From positions 2,434,001-2,498,000 of the forward strand of contig NZ_CP063832.1 in assembly GCF_023277925.1 (NCBI RefSeq): DNA of 64,000 nt, in the 5' to 3' direction. The translations under genes were made by a program, and so were the position numbers. Source of the stretch: Pseudomonas entomophila (lineage in GTDB: Bacteria; Pseudomonadota; Gammaproteobacteria; Pseudomonadales; Pseudomonadaceae). The notes below the pieces were generated by a model. That model saw only the letters and a program-made list of their open reading frames with translations, had not been told where the DNA came from and searched no databases. Within the stretch, counting starts at the first letter, position 1, and every line of letters begins with the position of its first letter. Of this stretch, positions 35,897 through 45,255 are shown piece after piece.

Positions 35897-37921
35897 ATGA
35901 GCAAAACCCAGCACTCCCCCGCTTCAAGTGGCTTCAGGACCGACATCAATGGCTTGAGAGCCTGGGCCGTCGTCGCCGTGATGTTCTACCACTTTGGTGT
36001 GTCAGGCTTTGAAGGTGGTTTCGTCGGTGTCGATATCTTCTTCGTGATATCCGGATTCCTGATGACCTCGATCATCGTGACCGGCCTGGAAAGCCGTGAC
36101 GGGTTCTCGCTGTTAAAGTTCTACCTCGCTCGGGCAAAGCGAATACTCCCGGCGCTGATAGTGCTCTGCGCCTCGCTGCTCGTGTTCGGCTGGTTCTTCC
36201 TGGTGCCGGGCGACTACAAAACCTTGGCATACCACACGATTTCGGCACTGACCTTCAGCTCCAATTCGAGATTCTGGCAGGAGGCCGGGTATTTCGATGT
36301 GGCATCGTATGACAAATGGTTGTTGCACACGTGGTCACTTTCGGTCGAGTGGCAGTTCTACCTGATATTGCCGCTGCTCCTGCTGGCGGTATGGAAAATA
36401 CGCCCCGGGCGCCTCGGCATACTGGTTGTCCTCTCGACAGTACTGGCAGGCTCACTGGCTGCATCCCTTATTTTTTCACCCCTCTACCCTTCAGCATCTT
36501 TCTACCTGCTGCCCATGCGGGCTTGGGAAATGCTATTCGGCAGCCTGATGTTCCTGATCGGAGCACAATTCCCTATTGGCCTGCGGACTGCAAAGTATCT
36601 TGAGCGTGCCGGGATTGTGCTCATTGTCTACTCGATTACCTTGATCGACCCCAGCGTAACCTGGCCAGGCTGGCATGCGCTCATTCCGGTGCTGGGAACA
36701 TCGTTCATCATTGCTGCCGCCAACCAAGGCTCGCTGTTCACTCGGAACAAAGCCTGCCAGTGGCTTGGTGATCGCTCGTACTCTCTCTACCTCTGGCACT
36801 GGCCTATCGTTGCGGCCCTGGTATTCCTTGAGCTGCGCCAAGATGTCGTGGCCACCGTGACAGGCTTGAGCATCACCCTGCTGCTGGGTCACCTGTCATA
36901 CGTTGCAGCAGAACAGCCATCCAGAACGCTTTTCACCAACCTGAGCACAGCCAAGGCCTACCTGGCCATTTTCGCGCTCTTGCTGCTAACCGCGATCCCA
37001 AGCCAGCTAATCAAGCATGAAGAAGGCGTGCCGAGCAGGGCGCTTGCACAGCGGGTCGAAAGCATCATGCGGGAAAGCGCCGTCAGGAACCCAAGGCTCA
37101 CCGAGTGTTTTGTCAACGCCACCAAAAACAAGGTGACCAACGCCCAATGCACCTATGGCGGAAACGAACTGGGCGCCATTGTTATCGGCGACAGCCATGC
37201 CGCTTCAATTGTCCGCGCGGTGGAACGCTCACTTCCGTCCAAGAACCTGAACGTACTGGATTGGGAGCTGCACAGTTGTGCAACTATCCTGGGACTCAAG
37301 CTCTCCACCGACCCGAACAATACGTGCAGTGAATTCCTGGCCCTGGCGCTGGATAAGCAGAAGACGCTACCTGCGAACGTCCCCCTCATCATTGTCAATC
37401 GGCAGTCTGTCTATCTGTTCGGTCCGAATGAACCTGACAGGCAGGCTGAGGTCGCCGTCCCGCTTTTCTACATCGACAAACCGTACCCATCGGTGTCCCC
37501 TGAGTTCCTGACCCACATGCGAGAAGGCATGATCAATACCGCCTGTGAGTTTGCCAAGACGCGACCGGTTTATTGGGTGCGTCCAATCCCGGAGCTGAAG
37601 ATCGACGTACCGAAAACCATGGTCCGGCGAACGATCATCCCGGGTGGAGAAAAGCGCGTATCCATCAGCCTCGATGAATACATGCAGCGCAACGCGTTTG
37701 TGTGGGAGGCACAGGATGCAGCCAGCAAGCAATGCGGTATCAAAATCCTGGATCCGCTGCCCTACTTGTGCAGCGACGGAAGGTGTTTTGGCGACCACGA
37801 AGGCATGCCGATCTACGTCGATGACGATCATTTGAACGAACATGGCGGCGACGTCTTGATCCCGATGTTCTCTGAAGCGCTCAAGCCCCACGCTGAGCAG
37901 CAGATGGCCACACACCCTTGA
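35897..37921 (+). CDS. OafA-type membrane O-acyltransferase with SGNH domain
   Basis: A 674-residue envelope enzyme. The N-terminal acyltransferase-3 domain (about 15-370) has the opening motif FRTDINGLRAWAVVAVMFYH, VGVDIFFVISGFLM and about ten membrane helices, with the RSYSLYLWHWP motif near the end. The C-terminal periplasmic SGNH domain has GDSHAAS (nucleophile Ser) and DDDHLNEHG (Asp/His). Such proteins O-acetylate O-antigen or other surface glycans. ATG 35897 is chosen at the conserved start; the open frame upstream is not conserved-looking. Base composition is clearly more AT-rich than the neighbours, and the gene sits between repeat elements, suggesting horizontal acquisition. Confidence 0.9.
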   Translation: MSKTQHSPASSGFRTDINGLRAWAVVAVMFYHFGVSGFEGGFVGVDIFFVISGFLMTSIIVTGLESRDGFSLLKFYLARAKRILPALIVLCASLLVFGWFFLVPGDYKTLAYHTISALTFSSNSRFWQEAGYFDVASYDKWLLHTWSLSVEWQFYLILPLLLLAVWKIRPGRLGILVVLSTVLAGSLAASLIFSPLYPSASFYLLPMRAWEMLFGSLMFLIGAQFPIGLRTAKYLERAGIVLIVYSITLIDPSVTWPGWHALIPVLGTSFIIAAANQGSLFTRNKACQWLGDRSYSLYLWHWPIVAALVFLELRQDVVATVTGLSITLLLGHLSYVAAEQPSRTLFTNLSTAKAYLAIFALLLLTAIPSQLIKHEEGVPSRALAQRVESIMRESAVRNPRLTECFVNATKNKVTNAQCTYGGNELGAIVIGDSHAASIVRAVERSLPSKNLNVLDWELHSCATILGLKLSTDPNNTCSEFLALALDKQKTLPANVPLIIVNRQSVYLFGPNEPDRQAEVAVPLFYIDKPYPSVSPEFLTHMREGMINTACEFAKTRPVYWVRPIPELKIDVPKTMVRRTIIPGGEKRVSISLDEYMQRNAFVWEAQDAASKQCGIKILDPLPYLCSDGRCFGDHEGMPIYVDDDHLNEHGGDVLIPMFSEALKPHAEQQMATHP

Positions 37922-38264
37922 TGAAACCACCGTGGGTAAGCGCCTTATGGTTCTTGCCCTCACCAAGCCAAGACCGGAGCCGCCCCTTGCAGGCCTCCTG
38001 TCATCTCGCCCCGGCCGAAGCGATCTGCGCTCGATCAAGGTTTTGGCATTCCTGATGAACTGTCCAACCATGCCGGTTGCCCCATGGCGGTCGAGTTGTC
38101 CCTGTGCTTGCGTTGTGTGGCCTTGCCGACTTCCAGTGGGCGATCATCCCAACACGCTTGCTGTGCAGCAAATGCCACTGGAAAGCAAGGTAACACGGGC
38201 AAAACACGCTGCTTATAAAGATCCGTATCAATGAACGCCGACAAAACCGAAGCGCCTGCAAACA
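37922..38264. other. Gene-free stretch after the acyltransferase gene
   Basis: No gene is supported. Short open frames exist on the minus strand (for example 38035-38265), but they lack a ribosome site or recognisable similarity. This may be decayed mobile or accessory DNA next to the MITE-like element. Confidence 0.4.
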
Positions 38265-38268
38265 CTAG

Positions 38269-38358
38269 TGTCCCGCACGGTTAATTCGTTTATCTACTTA
38301 AATGGTTTCGCCCAATGATTCCGGGGCTTTTAGATTAACGAACTACCCGAGCGGAACA
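38269..38358. mobile_element. 90-bp MITE-like element with terminal inverted repeats
   Basis: The ends are imperfect inverted repeats of about 24 bp (19 matches): TGTCCCGCACGGTTAATTCG on the left, and TGTTCCGCTCGGGTAGTTCG when the right end is read on the other strand. CTAG flanks both sides (38265-38268 and 38359-38362), either as a 4-bp target duplication or as the palindromic tip of the repeat. There is no coding capacity, so it would depend on a transposase elsewhere. Confidence 0.65.
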
Positions 38359-38409
38359 CTAGGTGATCTGTCCAAGTTTTTGGGGGCAGTCCAAGGGGCG
38401 CGAGTTGCC

Positions 38410-38438
38410 TGTAGGAGCCGGCTTGCCGGCGAATGGGC
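38410..38438. repeat. REP palindrome
   Basis: A TGTAGGAGCCGGCTTGCCGG-type unit nearly identical to the one at 32293, 37 bp before the DUF3077 gene. Confidence 0.8.
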
Positions 38439-38474
38439 CAGGCCAGGCACTGAGCCTTTCAGGGAGATTGAGCC

Positions 38475-38743
38475 ATGAGCACAGACGACACCACGCCCCA
38501 CACCACCGTGGGCAAGACCAGGTTCTACCAGGGTGCAAAGCATACCGACCCGCTGTTCTGCATCGAACCCGGCATCCCTTGCCAGCACGCACGGGAACAG
38601 GCTTCGGAGTTGATGGGCTGCGTGTGCGACCTGACCATCACCGGGATCATGGAGGACAAACTCAGCTGATCTGGGCATCGTATTACCTCAGCGCGCTGGC
38701 CAAGGCACTGATGGATGATGCGGAGTTGGGGATGAAGCATTAA
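38475..38743 (+). pseudogene. DUF3077 family protein, frameshifted
   Basis: The first frame (MSTDDTTPHTTVGKTRFYQG onwards, to MGCVCDLTITGIMED) resembles the small DUF3077 proteins common in Pseudomonas but stops at 38669. The expected C-terminal part, QLIWASYYLSALAKALMDDA then ELGMKH, follows directly in another frame and ends at 38743. One extra base near 38657-38662 (a run of three A) would join them into 89 residues; the 269-bp span is one short of a multiple of three. GGGAG lies a few bases before the ATG. Function of the family is unknown. It may be a true pseudogene, a sequencing slip or, less likely, a programmed frameshift. Confidence 0.8.
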
Positions 38744-38791
38744 GGGGTTGTTCTTTCGAGGTGTTTGACGAAAGCGTTGCAGCGCCCATCA

Positions 38792-38821
38792 GATCGAGCG
38801 CCGCCCGCGCGGCGCTCGATC
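38792..38821. repeat. Perfect 13-bp hairpin upstream of dusA
   Basis: GATCGAGCGCCGC (38792-38804) pairs with 38809-38821 around CCGC. It has no T-run and is probably a REP-related palindrome. The rest of 38744-39002 shows no gene. Confidence 0.7.
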
Positions 38822-39002
38822 GTAAACGCGGAACAAGACTATTGCCTTGCACCTGGCTGCCAACACACGATCAGCCGGCACCCTAATCGCCAATCGGACC
38901 GGACGAATCCCGTCATGCTTGGTAAACTGGCGGCCATCAACCTTTCCATCGCCTGCCAGCGGAACCCGCCGCCTGGCTTCGCTGAGCTCGTACCCCAGAC
39001 TT

Positions 39003-40004
39003 ATGCAATCTCAAGCCGCTTCCTCCCTGCGTCCCGAGCCATCCCGCCGCTTCTCCGTTGCACCGATGATGGATTGGACAGACCGTCACTGTCGCTTCTT
39101 CCTGCGCCTGCTCTCCAAACACGCTCTGCTCTACACCGAGATGGTCACCACCGGCGCCGTGCTGCACAACGACGCCCAGCGTTTCCTGCGCCACGACGAC
39201 GCCGAGCACCCGCTGGCCCTGCAACTGGGCGGCAGCGTACCGGCGGACCTGGCGGCCTGCGCGCGCCTGGCGCAGGACGCCGGCTACGACGAGGTCAACC
39301 TCAACGTCGGTTGCCCCAGCGACCGGGTGCAGAACAACATGATCGGCGCCTGCCTGATGGGCCACCCGGCGCTGGTGGCCGATTGCGTCAAGGCGATGCA
39401 GGACACCGTCAGCATTCCGGTAACGGTCAAGCACCGCATCGGCATCAACGGCCGCGACAGCTATAGCGAGTTGCGCGACTTCGTCGGCCAGGTGCGCGAC
39501 GCGGGCTGCCGCAGCTTCACCGTGCATGCACGCATCGCCATTCTCGAAGGGCTGTCACCCAAGGAGAACCGCGAGATCCCACCGCTGCGCTATGACGTGG
39601 CGGCGCAGCTCAAGGCAGACTTCCCGGACCTGGAGCTGGTGCTCAACGGCGGGATCAAGACCCTCGAGGAGTGCCGCACGCACCTGGAGACATTCGACGG
39701 TGTGATGCTGGGGCGCGAGGCGTATCACAACCCGTATCTGCTGGCCGAGGTGGACCAGCAACTGTTTGCTAGCGACGCACCCGTGATCAGTCGCGCCGAG
39801 GCGATGGCCAAGCTGCGCCCTTACATCGTCGCGCACATGGAAAGCGGCGGCGCGATGCACCACATCACCCGGCATATTCTTGGCCTGGGCCAGGGCTTCC
39901 CAGGGGCGCGGCGCTTCCGCCAGTTGCTGTCGGCGGACATCCACAAGACCGACACGCCGTTGGCGGTACTGGACCAGGCTGCGGAGTTGCTGCAGGGGCG
40001 CTGA
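39003..40004 (+). CDS. dusA: tRNA-dihydrouridine(20/20a) synthase
   Basis: FMN enzyme that reduces uridines 20 and 20a in the tRNA D-loop using NADPH. The 333-residue sequence has the DusA opening SVAPMMDWTDRHCRFFLRLL, the catalytic Cys region LNVGCPSDRVQNNMIGACLM, the FMN/substrate motif TVKHRIGING, HARIAILEGLSPKENREIPP (a DusA-specific loop) and VLNGGIKTLEEC. ATG 39003 gives the usual family length; the frame is open upstream to 38847 without similarity. Confidence 0.95.
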   Translation: MQSQAASSLRPEPSRRFSVAPMMDWTDRHCRFFLRLLSKHALLYTEMVTTGAVLHNDAQRFLRHDDAEHPLALQLGGSVPADLAACARLAQDAGYDEVNLNVGCPSDRVQNNMIGACLMGHPALVADCVKAMQDTVSIPVTVKHRIGINGRDSYSELRDFVGQVRDAGCRSFTVHARIAILEGLSPKENREIPPLRYDVAAQLKADFPDLELVLNGGIKTLEECRTHLETFDGVMLGREAYHNPYLLAEVDQQLFASDAPVISRAEAMAKLRPYIVAHMESGGAMHHITRHILGLGQGFPGARRFRQLLSADIHKTDTPLAVLDQAAELLQGR

Positions 40005-40062
40005 GCGTCCCTGATGTGCACCGCCTCCTGTAAGAGCGACTGTCGTGTGCTGGCTGCGCTGG

Positions 40063-40090
40063 CCCATTCGCCGGCAAGCCGGCTCCTACA
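40063..40090. repeat. REP palindrome
   Basis: CCATTCGCCGGCAAGCCGGC-type unit in the 262-bp gap between dusA and the transaldolase gene, inverted relative to the ones at 32293 and 38410. Confidence 0.8.
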
Positions 40091-40266
40091 AGTGCAATCC
40101 TGATCTTGAGTCAGGCGCGGCCCCTGTGGGATGACCTCGCCGGGAACCTCTACCGTACATTCGACTCGAACCCTCACCTTCCACGCAGCCCCACACGCAT
40201 CAGGCCCGTTGCCGGGCCGCCGGGGCTCGGGTAATGTCGAGTCATTGCACAGGACAGAGCACGCCC

Positions 40267-41193
40267 ATGACCTCCAAGCTGGAACAACTCAAGCAGTTCA
40301 CCACCGTGGTCGCCGACACCGGCGACCTGGACGCCATCACCCGCCTCAAACCGGTCGACGCCACCACCAACCCGTCGCTGCTGCTCAAGGCCGCCGCCAT
40401 CCCGGGCTACGCCGACCTGCTCAAGCAGGTCAAGGCCGATAGCAAAGGCAAAGTCGATCTGGCCTGCGACAAGTTCGCGGTGGCGGTGGGCGCGGGCATT
40501 CTCAAGGCCATCCCAGGCCGGATCTCCACCGAGGTGGATGCGCGCCTGTCGTTCGATGAGCCGGCGCTGCTGAAGAAGGCCCGCCAGCTGATCGAGCTAT
40601 ACGAAGCCGCCGGGGTCAAGCGCGATCGCGTGCTGATCAAACTGGCCTCTACCTGGGAAGGCATCCGCGCCGCCGAGAAGCTGGAAAAGGAAGGCATCCA
40701 GACCAACCTCACCCTGCTGTTCTCCTTCGCCCAGGCCCAGGCCTGCGCCGATGCCGGGGTGTTCCTGATCTCGCCGTTCGTGGGGCGCATCTACGACTGG
40801 TTCAAGAAAAGCACCGGCAAGGACTACGTCGGCGCCGAAGACCCGGGCGTGCAGTCGGTCACGCGTATCTACGACTACTACAAGACCAACGGCTACAACA
40901 CCGTGGTCATGGGCGCGAGCTTCCGCAACATCGGCCAGATCGAGCAACTGGCCGGCTGCGACCGCCTGACCATCAGCCCAGAGTTGCTGGTGCAACTGTC
41001 CGATGACCAGGGCGAGCTGCCGCGCATCCTCAAGCCGGGCAATGCCGGCGAGGCGAAGCAGCAACTGAACGAAAGCCAGTTCCGCTGGGCGATGAACGAG
41101 GATGCCATGGCCACCGAGAAACTGGCCGAAGGTATTCGCCAGTTCGCTCGGGACCAGGAGAAGCTCGAAGCGTTGATGGACGACAAAGCCTGA
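40267..41193 (+). CDS. tal: Transaldolase
   Basis: Pentose-phosphate enzyme that moves a dihydroxyacetone unit between sedoheptulose-7-phosphate and glyceraldehyde-3-phosphate. The 308-residue sequence has the TalB signature [14 protein letters not shown] near the N terminus, [20 protein letters not shown] and the Schiff-base lysine in [20 protein letters not shown] (about K131). Later [13 protein letters not shown] and [10 protein letters not shown] contribute to the phosphate site. ATG 40267 is the family start ([20 protein letters not shown]). Confidence 0.97.
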   Translation: MTSKLEQLKQFTTVVADTGDLDAITRLKPVDATTNPSLLLKAAAIPGYADLLKQVKADSKGKVDLACDKFAVAVGAGILKAIPGRISTEVDARLSFDEPALLKKARQLIELYEAAGVKRDRVLIKLASTWEGIRAAEKLEKEGIQTNLTLLFSFAQAQACADAGVFLISPFVGRIYDWFKKSTGKDYVGAEDPGVQSVTRIYDYYKTNGYNTVVMGASFRNIGQIEQLAGCDRLTISPELLVQLSDDQGELPRILKPGNAGEAKQQLNESQFRWAMNEDAMATEKLAEGIRQFARDQEKLEALMDDKA

Positions 41194-41264
41194 TACATAT
41201 TCGGGTTGATCGACGGGCGGTTAATGCAGAGCATTTCCCGCCCGTTTTCGTTGGGTCGGCCGAT

Positions 41265-41323
41265 GACGCTATCGCGGGGCAGGCCCGCTCCCACGATGCT
41301 CCACATTCCCCCGCGATAGCGTC
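41265..41323. repeat. Nested inverted repeat after the transaldolase gene
   Basis: Arms GACGCTATCGCGGG (41265-41278) and CCCGCGATAGCGTC (41310-41323) are perfectly complementary and enclose a smaller GC-rich REP-like stem. It probably acts as a 3' mRNA structure for tal. There is no T-run. Confidence 0.75.
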
Positions 41324-41354
41324 ACTCGCCACATCCGATAGAGCCGAGCCTTAG

Positions 41355-43223
41355 ATGCCCCCCAGCGCCACCCTCCCCCTCATCCTCGCCGGCCCTGTAC
41401 TCCGCCGCCTGGAACCCCAGCGCCTGGCCATCTGGCTGGTCGGCTCGCAACCGCTACGCCCCGAGTTCATTCTCGAACATGCAGGCATCACCGCGCAGAC
41501 AGGTATTGAAGTGATCCCAGTCGGCGCGCACGCCTTCATCCACCTGCTGGACATCCACTTCGACAACCTACTGCCCAGCAACGCGGCCCTCGAATACGAC
41601 CTGCGTCTGGACGACGGCCAATGCGTCGCTGACTGGGCGCCGCACCTGCTCTACCCCGGCGCCAGCCGCCCCAGCTTCGTGTTGCGCGACCGCCTCGACC
41701 AACTGCTCCACGGCTCCTGCCGCAAACCCCACCACCCGTCCACCGACGGCCTGCTCTGCGCAGACCGCCTGCTTTTGGCGGGACCGCAACCCGAAGAGCG
41801 CCCTGCGCTGCTGCTGATGACCGGCGACCAGGTTTACGCCGATGACGTTGCCGGCCCCATGCTGCGCGCCATCCACGAGTTGATCGAGTGCCTAGGCCTG
41901 TTCGACGAGACGTTGGAGGGCGCCGTGGTAGACAGTGGCGCCGCGCTCTACCGCCACCCGGCCTGCTACTACCACCGCGCCGACCTGCTACCGGCCCAGG
42001 AAAGCAACGAAAGCCTGCGTGAACGCTTCTTCGGGGGCAAGCGCAAGCCCATTTTTTCCTCCAGCAACGCCGACAACCACTTGGTGACCTTTGCCGAAGT
42101 CATGGCCATGTACCTCCTGGTCTGGTCGCCCATACCGTGGGCGCTGGTGCGCATGCAGATACCGCCCGGTTTGACCGACAAGCATCAGGCCCGCTATCGC
42201 CATGAATTGCCGTTGATCGAAGCCTTCCGCTCAGGGCTCGGCCAGGTGGCCCGGGCGATGGCCCATCTGCCCTGCCTGATGATCTTCGACGACCACGACA
42301 TCACCGACGACTGGAACCTGTCTGCTCAGTGGGAGCAGACTGCCTACGGCCACCCGTTCTCCCGGCGCATCATTGGCAATGCGCTGGCGGGCTACCTGCT
42401 GTGCCAAGGTTGGGGGAACGACCCGGACGCCTGCGCGGCGCTGGTCGGGCGTTGCCGGCAGTTGGGCGAGGCGCGGGACGAACTGATCGGCGAGCTGCTA
42501 CGCTTCCAGGGCTGGCAATACACCATGCACACGGAGCCACCACTGCTGGTGCTGGATACCCGCACCCGCCGCTGGCGCAGCGAAAACAGCCTGCAGAAGC
42601 CCTCCGGCCTGCTCGACTGGGAAGCCCTGTGCGAACTGCAACAGGCGCTGCTGGACCACCCTTCGGCGATCATCGTGTCACCGGCGCCGATCTTCGGGGT
42701 CAAGCTGATCGAAACTGTGCAACGAGTGTTCAGCGCGCTGGGCTATCCGCTGCTGGTGGATGCCGAGAACTGGATGGCTCACCGGGGCGCGGCGCAGGTG
42801 ATCCTGAATATTTTCCGTCATTCACGCACACCGGGGCACTACGTGATCCTTTCCGGGGATGTGCATTATTCGTTCGTCTACGAAGTGCTGATCCGCCATC
42901 GTCAGCGCAGCCCGCACCTGTGGCAGGTGACCAGCAGCGGGATCAAGAATGAGTTTCCGAAGCGCCTGCTGGATGTGCTGGACCGGCTCAACCGCTGGTT
43001 GTACTCACCGCGCTCACCACTCAACTGGTTCACCCAGCGTCGGCAGATGGAGGTGGTGCCACGCACGCCCAGCCATAGCAAGGCGGGCGAACGGCTGTGG
43101 AACAGCGCGGGGCTGGGGTGGGTGTTCTTCGATGGCGAGGGGCGCCCGAAGCGGGTGTATCAGCTGAACGCCGATGGACGTGAGGCAACTGAGTTCGCTC
43201 GACGAACGGGCGCAGGCGGCTAG
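41355..43223 (+). CDS. PhoD-like alkaline phosphatase family protein
   Basis: A 622-residue metallophosphatase-like protein. Metal-binding motifs of the PhoD family are visible: GDQVYADDVAG (about 155), FDDHDITDDWN (about 316) and SGDVHYSF (about 498). It has no obvious signal peptide or Tat motif, unlike secreted PhoD, so it is probably cytoplasmic. Substrate unknown. It lies after transaldolase but is separated from it by a strong inverted repeat, so co-transcription is doubtful. Confidence 0.85.
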   Translation: MPPSATLPLILAGPVLRRLEPQRLAIWLVGSQPLRPEFILEHAGITAQTGIEVIPVGAHAFIHLLDIHFDNLLPSNAALEYDLRLDDGQCVADWAPHLLYPGASRPSFVLRDRLDQLLHGSCRKPHHPSTDGLLCADRLLLAGPQPEERPALLLMTGDQVYADDVAGPMLRAIHELIECLGLFDETLEGAVVDSGAALYRHPACYYHRADLLPAQESNESLRERFFGGKRKPIFSSSNADNHLVTFAEVMAMYLLVWSPIPWALVRMQIPPGLTDKHQARYRHELPLIEAFRSGLGQVARAMAHLPCLMIFDDHDITDDWNLSAQWEQTAYGHPFSRRIIGNALAGYLLCQGWGNDPDACAALVGRCRQLGEARDELIGELLRFQGWQYTMHTEPPLLVLDTRTRRWRSENSLQKPSGLLDWEALCELQQALLDHPSAIIVSPAPIFGVKLIETVQRVFSALGYPLLVDAENWMAHRGAAQVILNIFRHSRTPGHYVILSGDVHYSFVYEVLIRHRQRSPHLWQVTSSGIKNEFPKRLLDVLDRLNRWLYSPRSPLNWFTQRRQMEVVPRTPSHSKAGERLWNSAGLGWVFFDGEGRPKRVYQLNADGREATEFARRTGAGG

Positions 43224-43244
43224 AGCTTGTATTGGATTTCCGGG

Positions 43245-43273
43245 CCAATCGCGGGTAAACCCGCTCCTACAGG
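43245..43273. repeat. REP palindrome
   Basis: CCAATCGCGGGTAAACCCGC followed by TCCTACAGG, a classic P. putida REP form, between the convergent phosphatase gene and rssC. Confidence 0.85.
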
Positions 43274-43320
43274 GCTTTCAGCAACCTGCAGAGCGGCAAA
43301 ACACCCGCAAATAGCAAAGA

Positions 43321-43803
43321 TCAGGAACGCTCTAGCGCGCTCACCAGGTCATGGAAGGCTTCGCGGTTGGAGTCGTTCAGCCCCATCAGGATCTTGTGCG
43401 CCTCCAGCACCTTGGAGCGCACCACGCTCTCGTCTTGATCTTGCGATGGCAGATCGGTCAGGCACTCCGGGCAGGGTACCGGGCGATCGACGATGTTGAA
43501 CACCTGGTCGAAACCCATGGACTGCAGCAGCCGGGAAATGTCCGGATTGGTGGTGACGACTGTCGGCAGCAGGCCGACTTTCTGCCGGGACAGGATCGAC
43601 AGCTTGGCCAGCAGACCCAGCGTGGTGCTGTCGATGCTTTCGGTCTCTGTCAGGTCGATGACGATGGCCGAGAAGTTCAGCGCGGTGAAAATCTTCTCGA
43701 TCGTCGCATCCAGCGCCGAACACAGGGTCAGGCGCACTTCACCGACAAATTTCAGAACGAAGGTCCCGCTCTGTTCGGCGAACTGGATTCTACCGGTACT
43801 CAT
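43321..43803 (-). CDS. rssC: STAS-domain anti-sigma factor antagonist RssC
   Basis: A 160-residue protein with an N-terminal STAS domain. Its conserved stretch IVIDLTETESIDSTTLGLL contains the Ser/Thr cluster that SpoIIAA-type antagonists use as a phosphorylation site. The C-terminal tail of about 60 residues (PVPCPECLTDLPSQDQDESV) is helical. It overlaps rssB by 4 bp (ATGA). In Pseudomonas this pair is known as RssB-RssC; the RssB phosphatase domain probably acts on the STAS serine, and the system influences RpoS levels. Confidence 0.88.
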   Translation of the reverse strand: MSTGRIQFAEQSGTFVLKFVGEVRLTLCSALDATIEKIFTALNFSAIVIDLTETESIDSTTLGLLAKLSILSRQKVGLLPTVVTTNPDISRLLQSMGFDQVFNIVDRPVPCPECLTDLPSQDQDESVVRSKVLEAHKILMGLNDSNREAFHDLVSALERS

Positions 43804-44984
43804 TCAATGTTCCTGCTCAACACCAATAGGGCGATATCATCCGGCATCTCCCCAAGCGTAGCCAATTCGAAACGCTGGCGCAGCCCTTCCAGGCTGCCCC
43901 CTGCTTCCTTGACGATCTCCGGCAAGGACGCTTCCTTATCTTTGAGTGTGCCCCCCGGCAAAAGGTCCAGAATGCCATCGGACATCAGGGTGAGGCTGAA
44001 CTGCGGTGGCAGCTCCAGTACCTGGTCCTGGTAGCTGGCCTCGTCGAACAGCCCCACTGGCAAGCCACGGCCTTCCAGATAGCGCGCCTGGCCGCTGGTG
44101 TACAACACCGGCAGCGGCAAGTGGCCACCCACGCTGTAGGTGAGTAGGCCAGTGTCCTCGTCGATGACACCACCGACCATGGTCACATGCTTGCCCAGCT
44201 TGCAGTTGATCAGCCCGCGGTTGATGTGGCTGAGCACCTGCGAAGGTTTGAACTCGCGCATCTTGCCGCTGCGCTTGATTTCGAACAGCAGGCGCGTGGT
44301 CATGAACTTGAGCAGAACGGTAACGAACGCCGAGGATGCACCATGGCCGGATACGTCCGCCAGGTAGAAGGCGATGCGCCGCTCATCCACACGGAAATAG
44401 TCGGCAAAATCACCCGACAGGTACAACGACGGGATGATCTGGTGCTCGAACGCGTACTCACCGGCCTTCCAAGGGCTTTCCGGTAGCATGTTCATCTGCA
44501 CCTGGCGCCCTGCGTTCTGGTCTTCCTGCAGCAGGTGCAAGCTGGCTTCGAGTTCTCGGTTGGCCGCCTCGAGCTTGTCGCGATAGCGCTGGTTCTCAAG
44601 CACCAGGCGCGAACGGTCGAGGGCCCGACGTACCGAATGCTCCAGTACAGCCAAGTCTTCCAGGGGCTTGATCAGGTAGTCGGCGGCGCCAAGGCGCAAG
44701 GCTTCCACCGCGTCGCTCATGACACCAGCACCGGACACCACGATCACCGGCAACTGCGGCGCGCGCTCGCTGACCCGGCGGATCAGTTCGAGGCCGCCCA
44801 TCTGCGGCATGCGCAGATCGCAGATCACGAGGTCGGGCTGGTGTGCTTCGAAGACCTGGAGCCCCTGCTGGCCGTTGGCGGCCTGGAGGACGCTGAAACC
44901 GCTGTCTTCCAGATAGGCGGCGAGGCTGGCACGGACCACGTCGTCGTCATCGATGATCAGCAGCGTTGCACTGGTTTTCTGCAT
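43800..44984 (-). CDS. rssB: Response regulator with PP2C phosphatase output, RssB
   Basis: A 394-residue protein from ATG 44984. The receiver domain (about 1-125) has the acidic cluster LLIIDDDDVV, the phospho-acceptor Asp in LVICDLRMPQMGG and KPLE. A coiled-coil linker rich in Glu/Arg (about 130-165) leads to a SpoIIE/PP2C domain with SGDFADYF, FYLADVSGHGASSA, SDGILDLLPGG and MPDDIALLVLS. It is the Pseudomonas RssB, expected to deliver RpoS to ClpXP, with an added phosphatase activity paired to RssC. The frame is open further upstream (to 45146) without receiver similarity. Confidence 0.9.
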   Translation of the reverse strand: MQKTSATLLIIDDDDVVRASLAAYLEDSGFSVLQAANGQQGLQVFEAHQPDLVICDLRMPQMGGLELIRRVSERAPQLPVIVVSGAGVMSDAVEALRLGAADYLIKPLEDLAVLEHSVRRALDRSRLVLENQRYRDKLEAANRELEASLHLLQEDQNAGRQVQMNMLPESPWKAGEYAFEHQIIPSLYLSGDFADYFRVDERRIAFYLADVSGHGASSAFVTVLLKFMTTRLLFEIKRSGKMREFKPSQVLSHINRGLINCKLGKHVTMVGGVIDEDTGLLTYSVGGHLPLPVLYTSGQARYLEGRGLPVGLFDEASYQDQVLELPPQFSLTLMSDGILDLLPGGTLKDKEASLPEIVKEAGGSLEGLRQRFELATLGEMPDDIALLVLSRNIE

Positions 44985-45255
44985 GTGGGCGAACGGCGCC
45001 AGATTTGGGTTGGCGTAGCAGCTGTGGGCGGGCCGACAGACGGCTACTGGAATGCTCTTTAGCCACTCTCTATTTGAGTTGTAGGACAAGAAGACTTGCC
45101 CGGCAAATAGCAGAGGTGCCCTGTAAGGCGCTGACGGTACTCCCATCCGCCTGGCGTTTCAAGCATGGGAAGGTAGACTTCCCTGCACTTTACAGGGCAA
45201 ATCCCCTGGCGTTATAAGAAAGCCGACCAGTGCGACCCGATGAAAGGATGCAGTC

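Noticed and set aside
38035..38265. Minus-strand open frame in the gap after the acyltransferase gene
   Set aside because: No ribosome site, no recognisable similarity, and it ends at the MITE-like element.
38363..38743. A separate 126-residue gene overlapping the DUF3077 frame
   Set aside because: Only its last part (from about 38660) is meaningful, and that part is the continuation of the DUF3077 protein after the frameshift.
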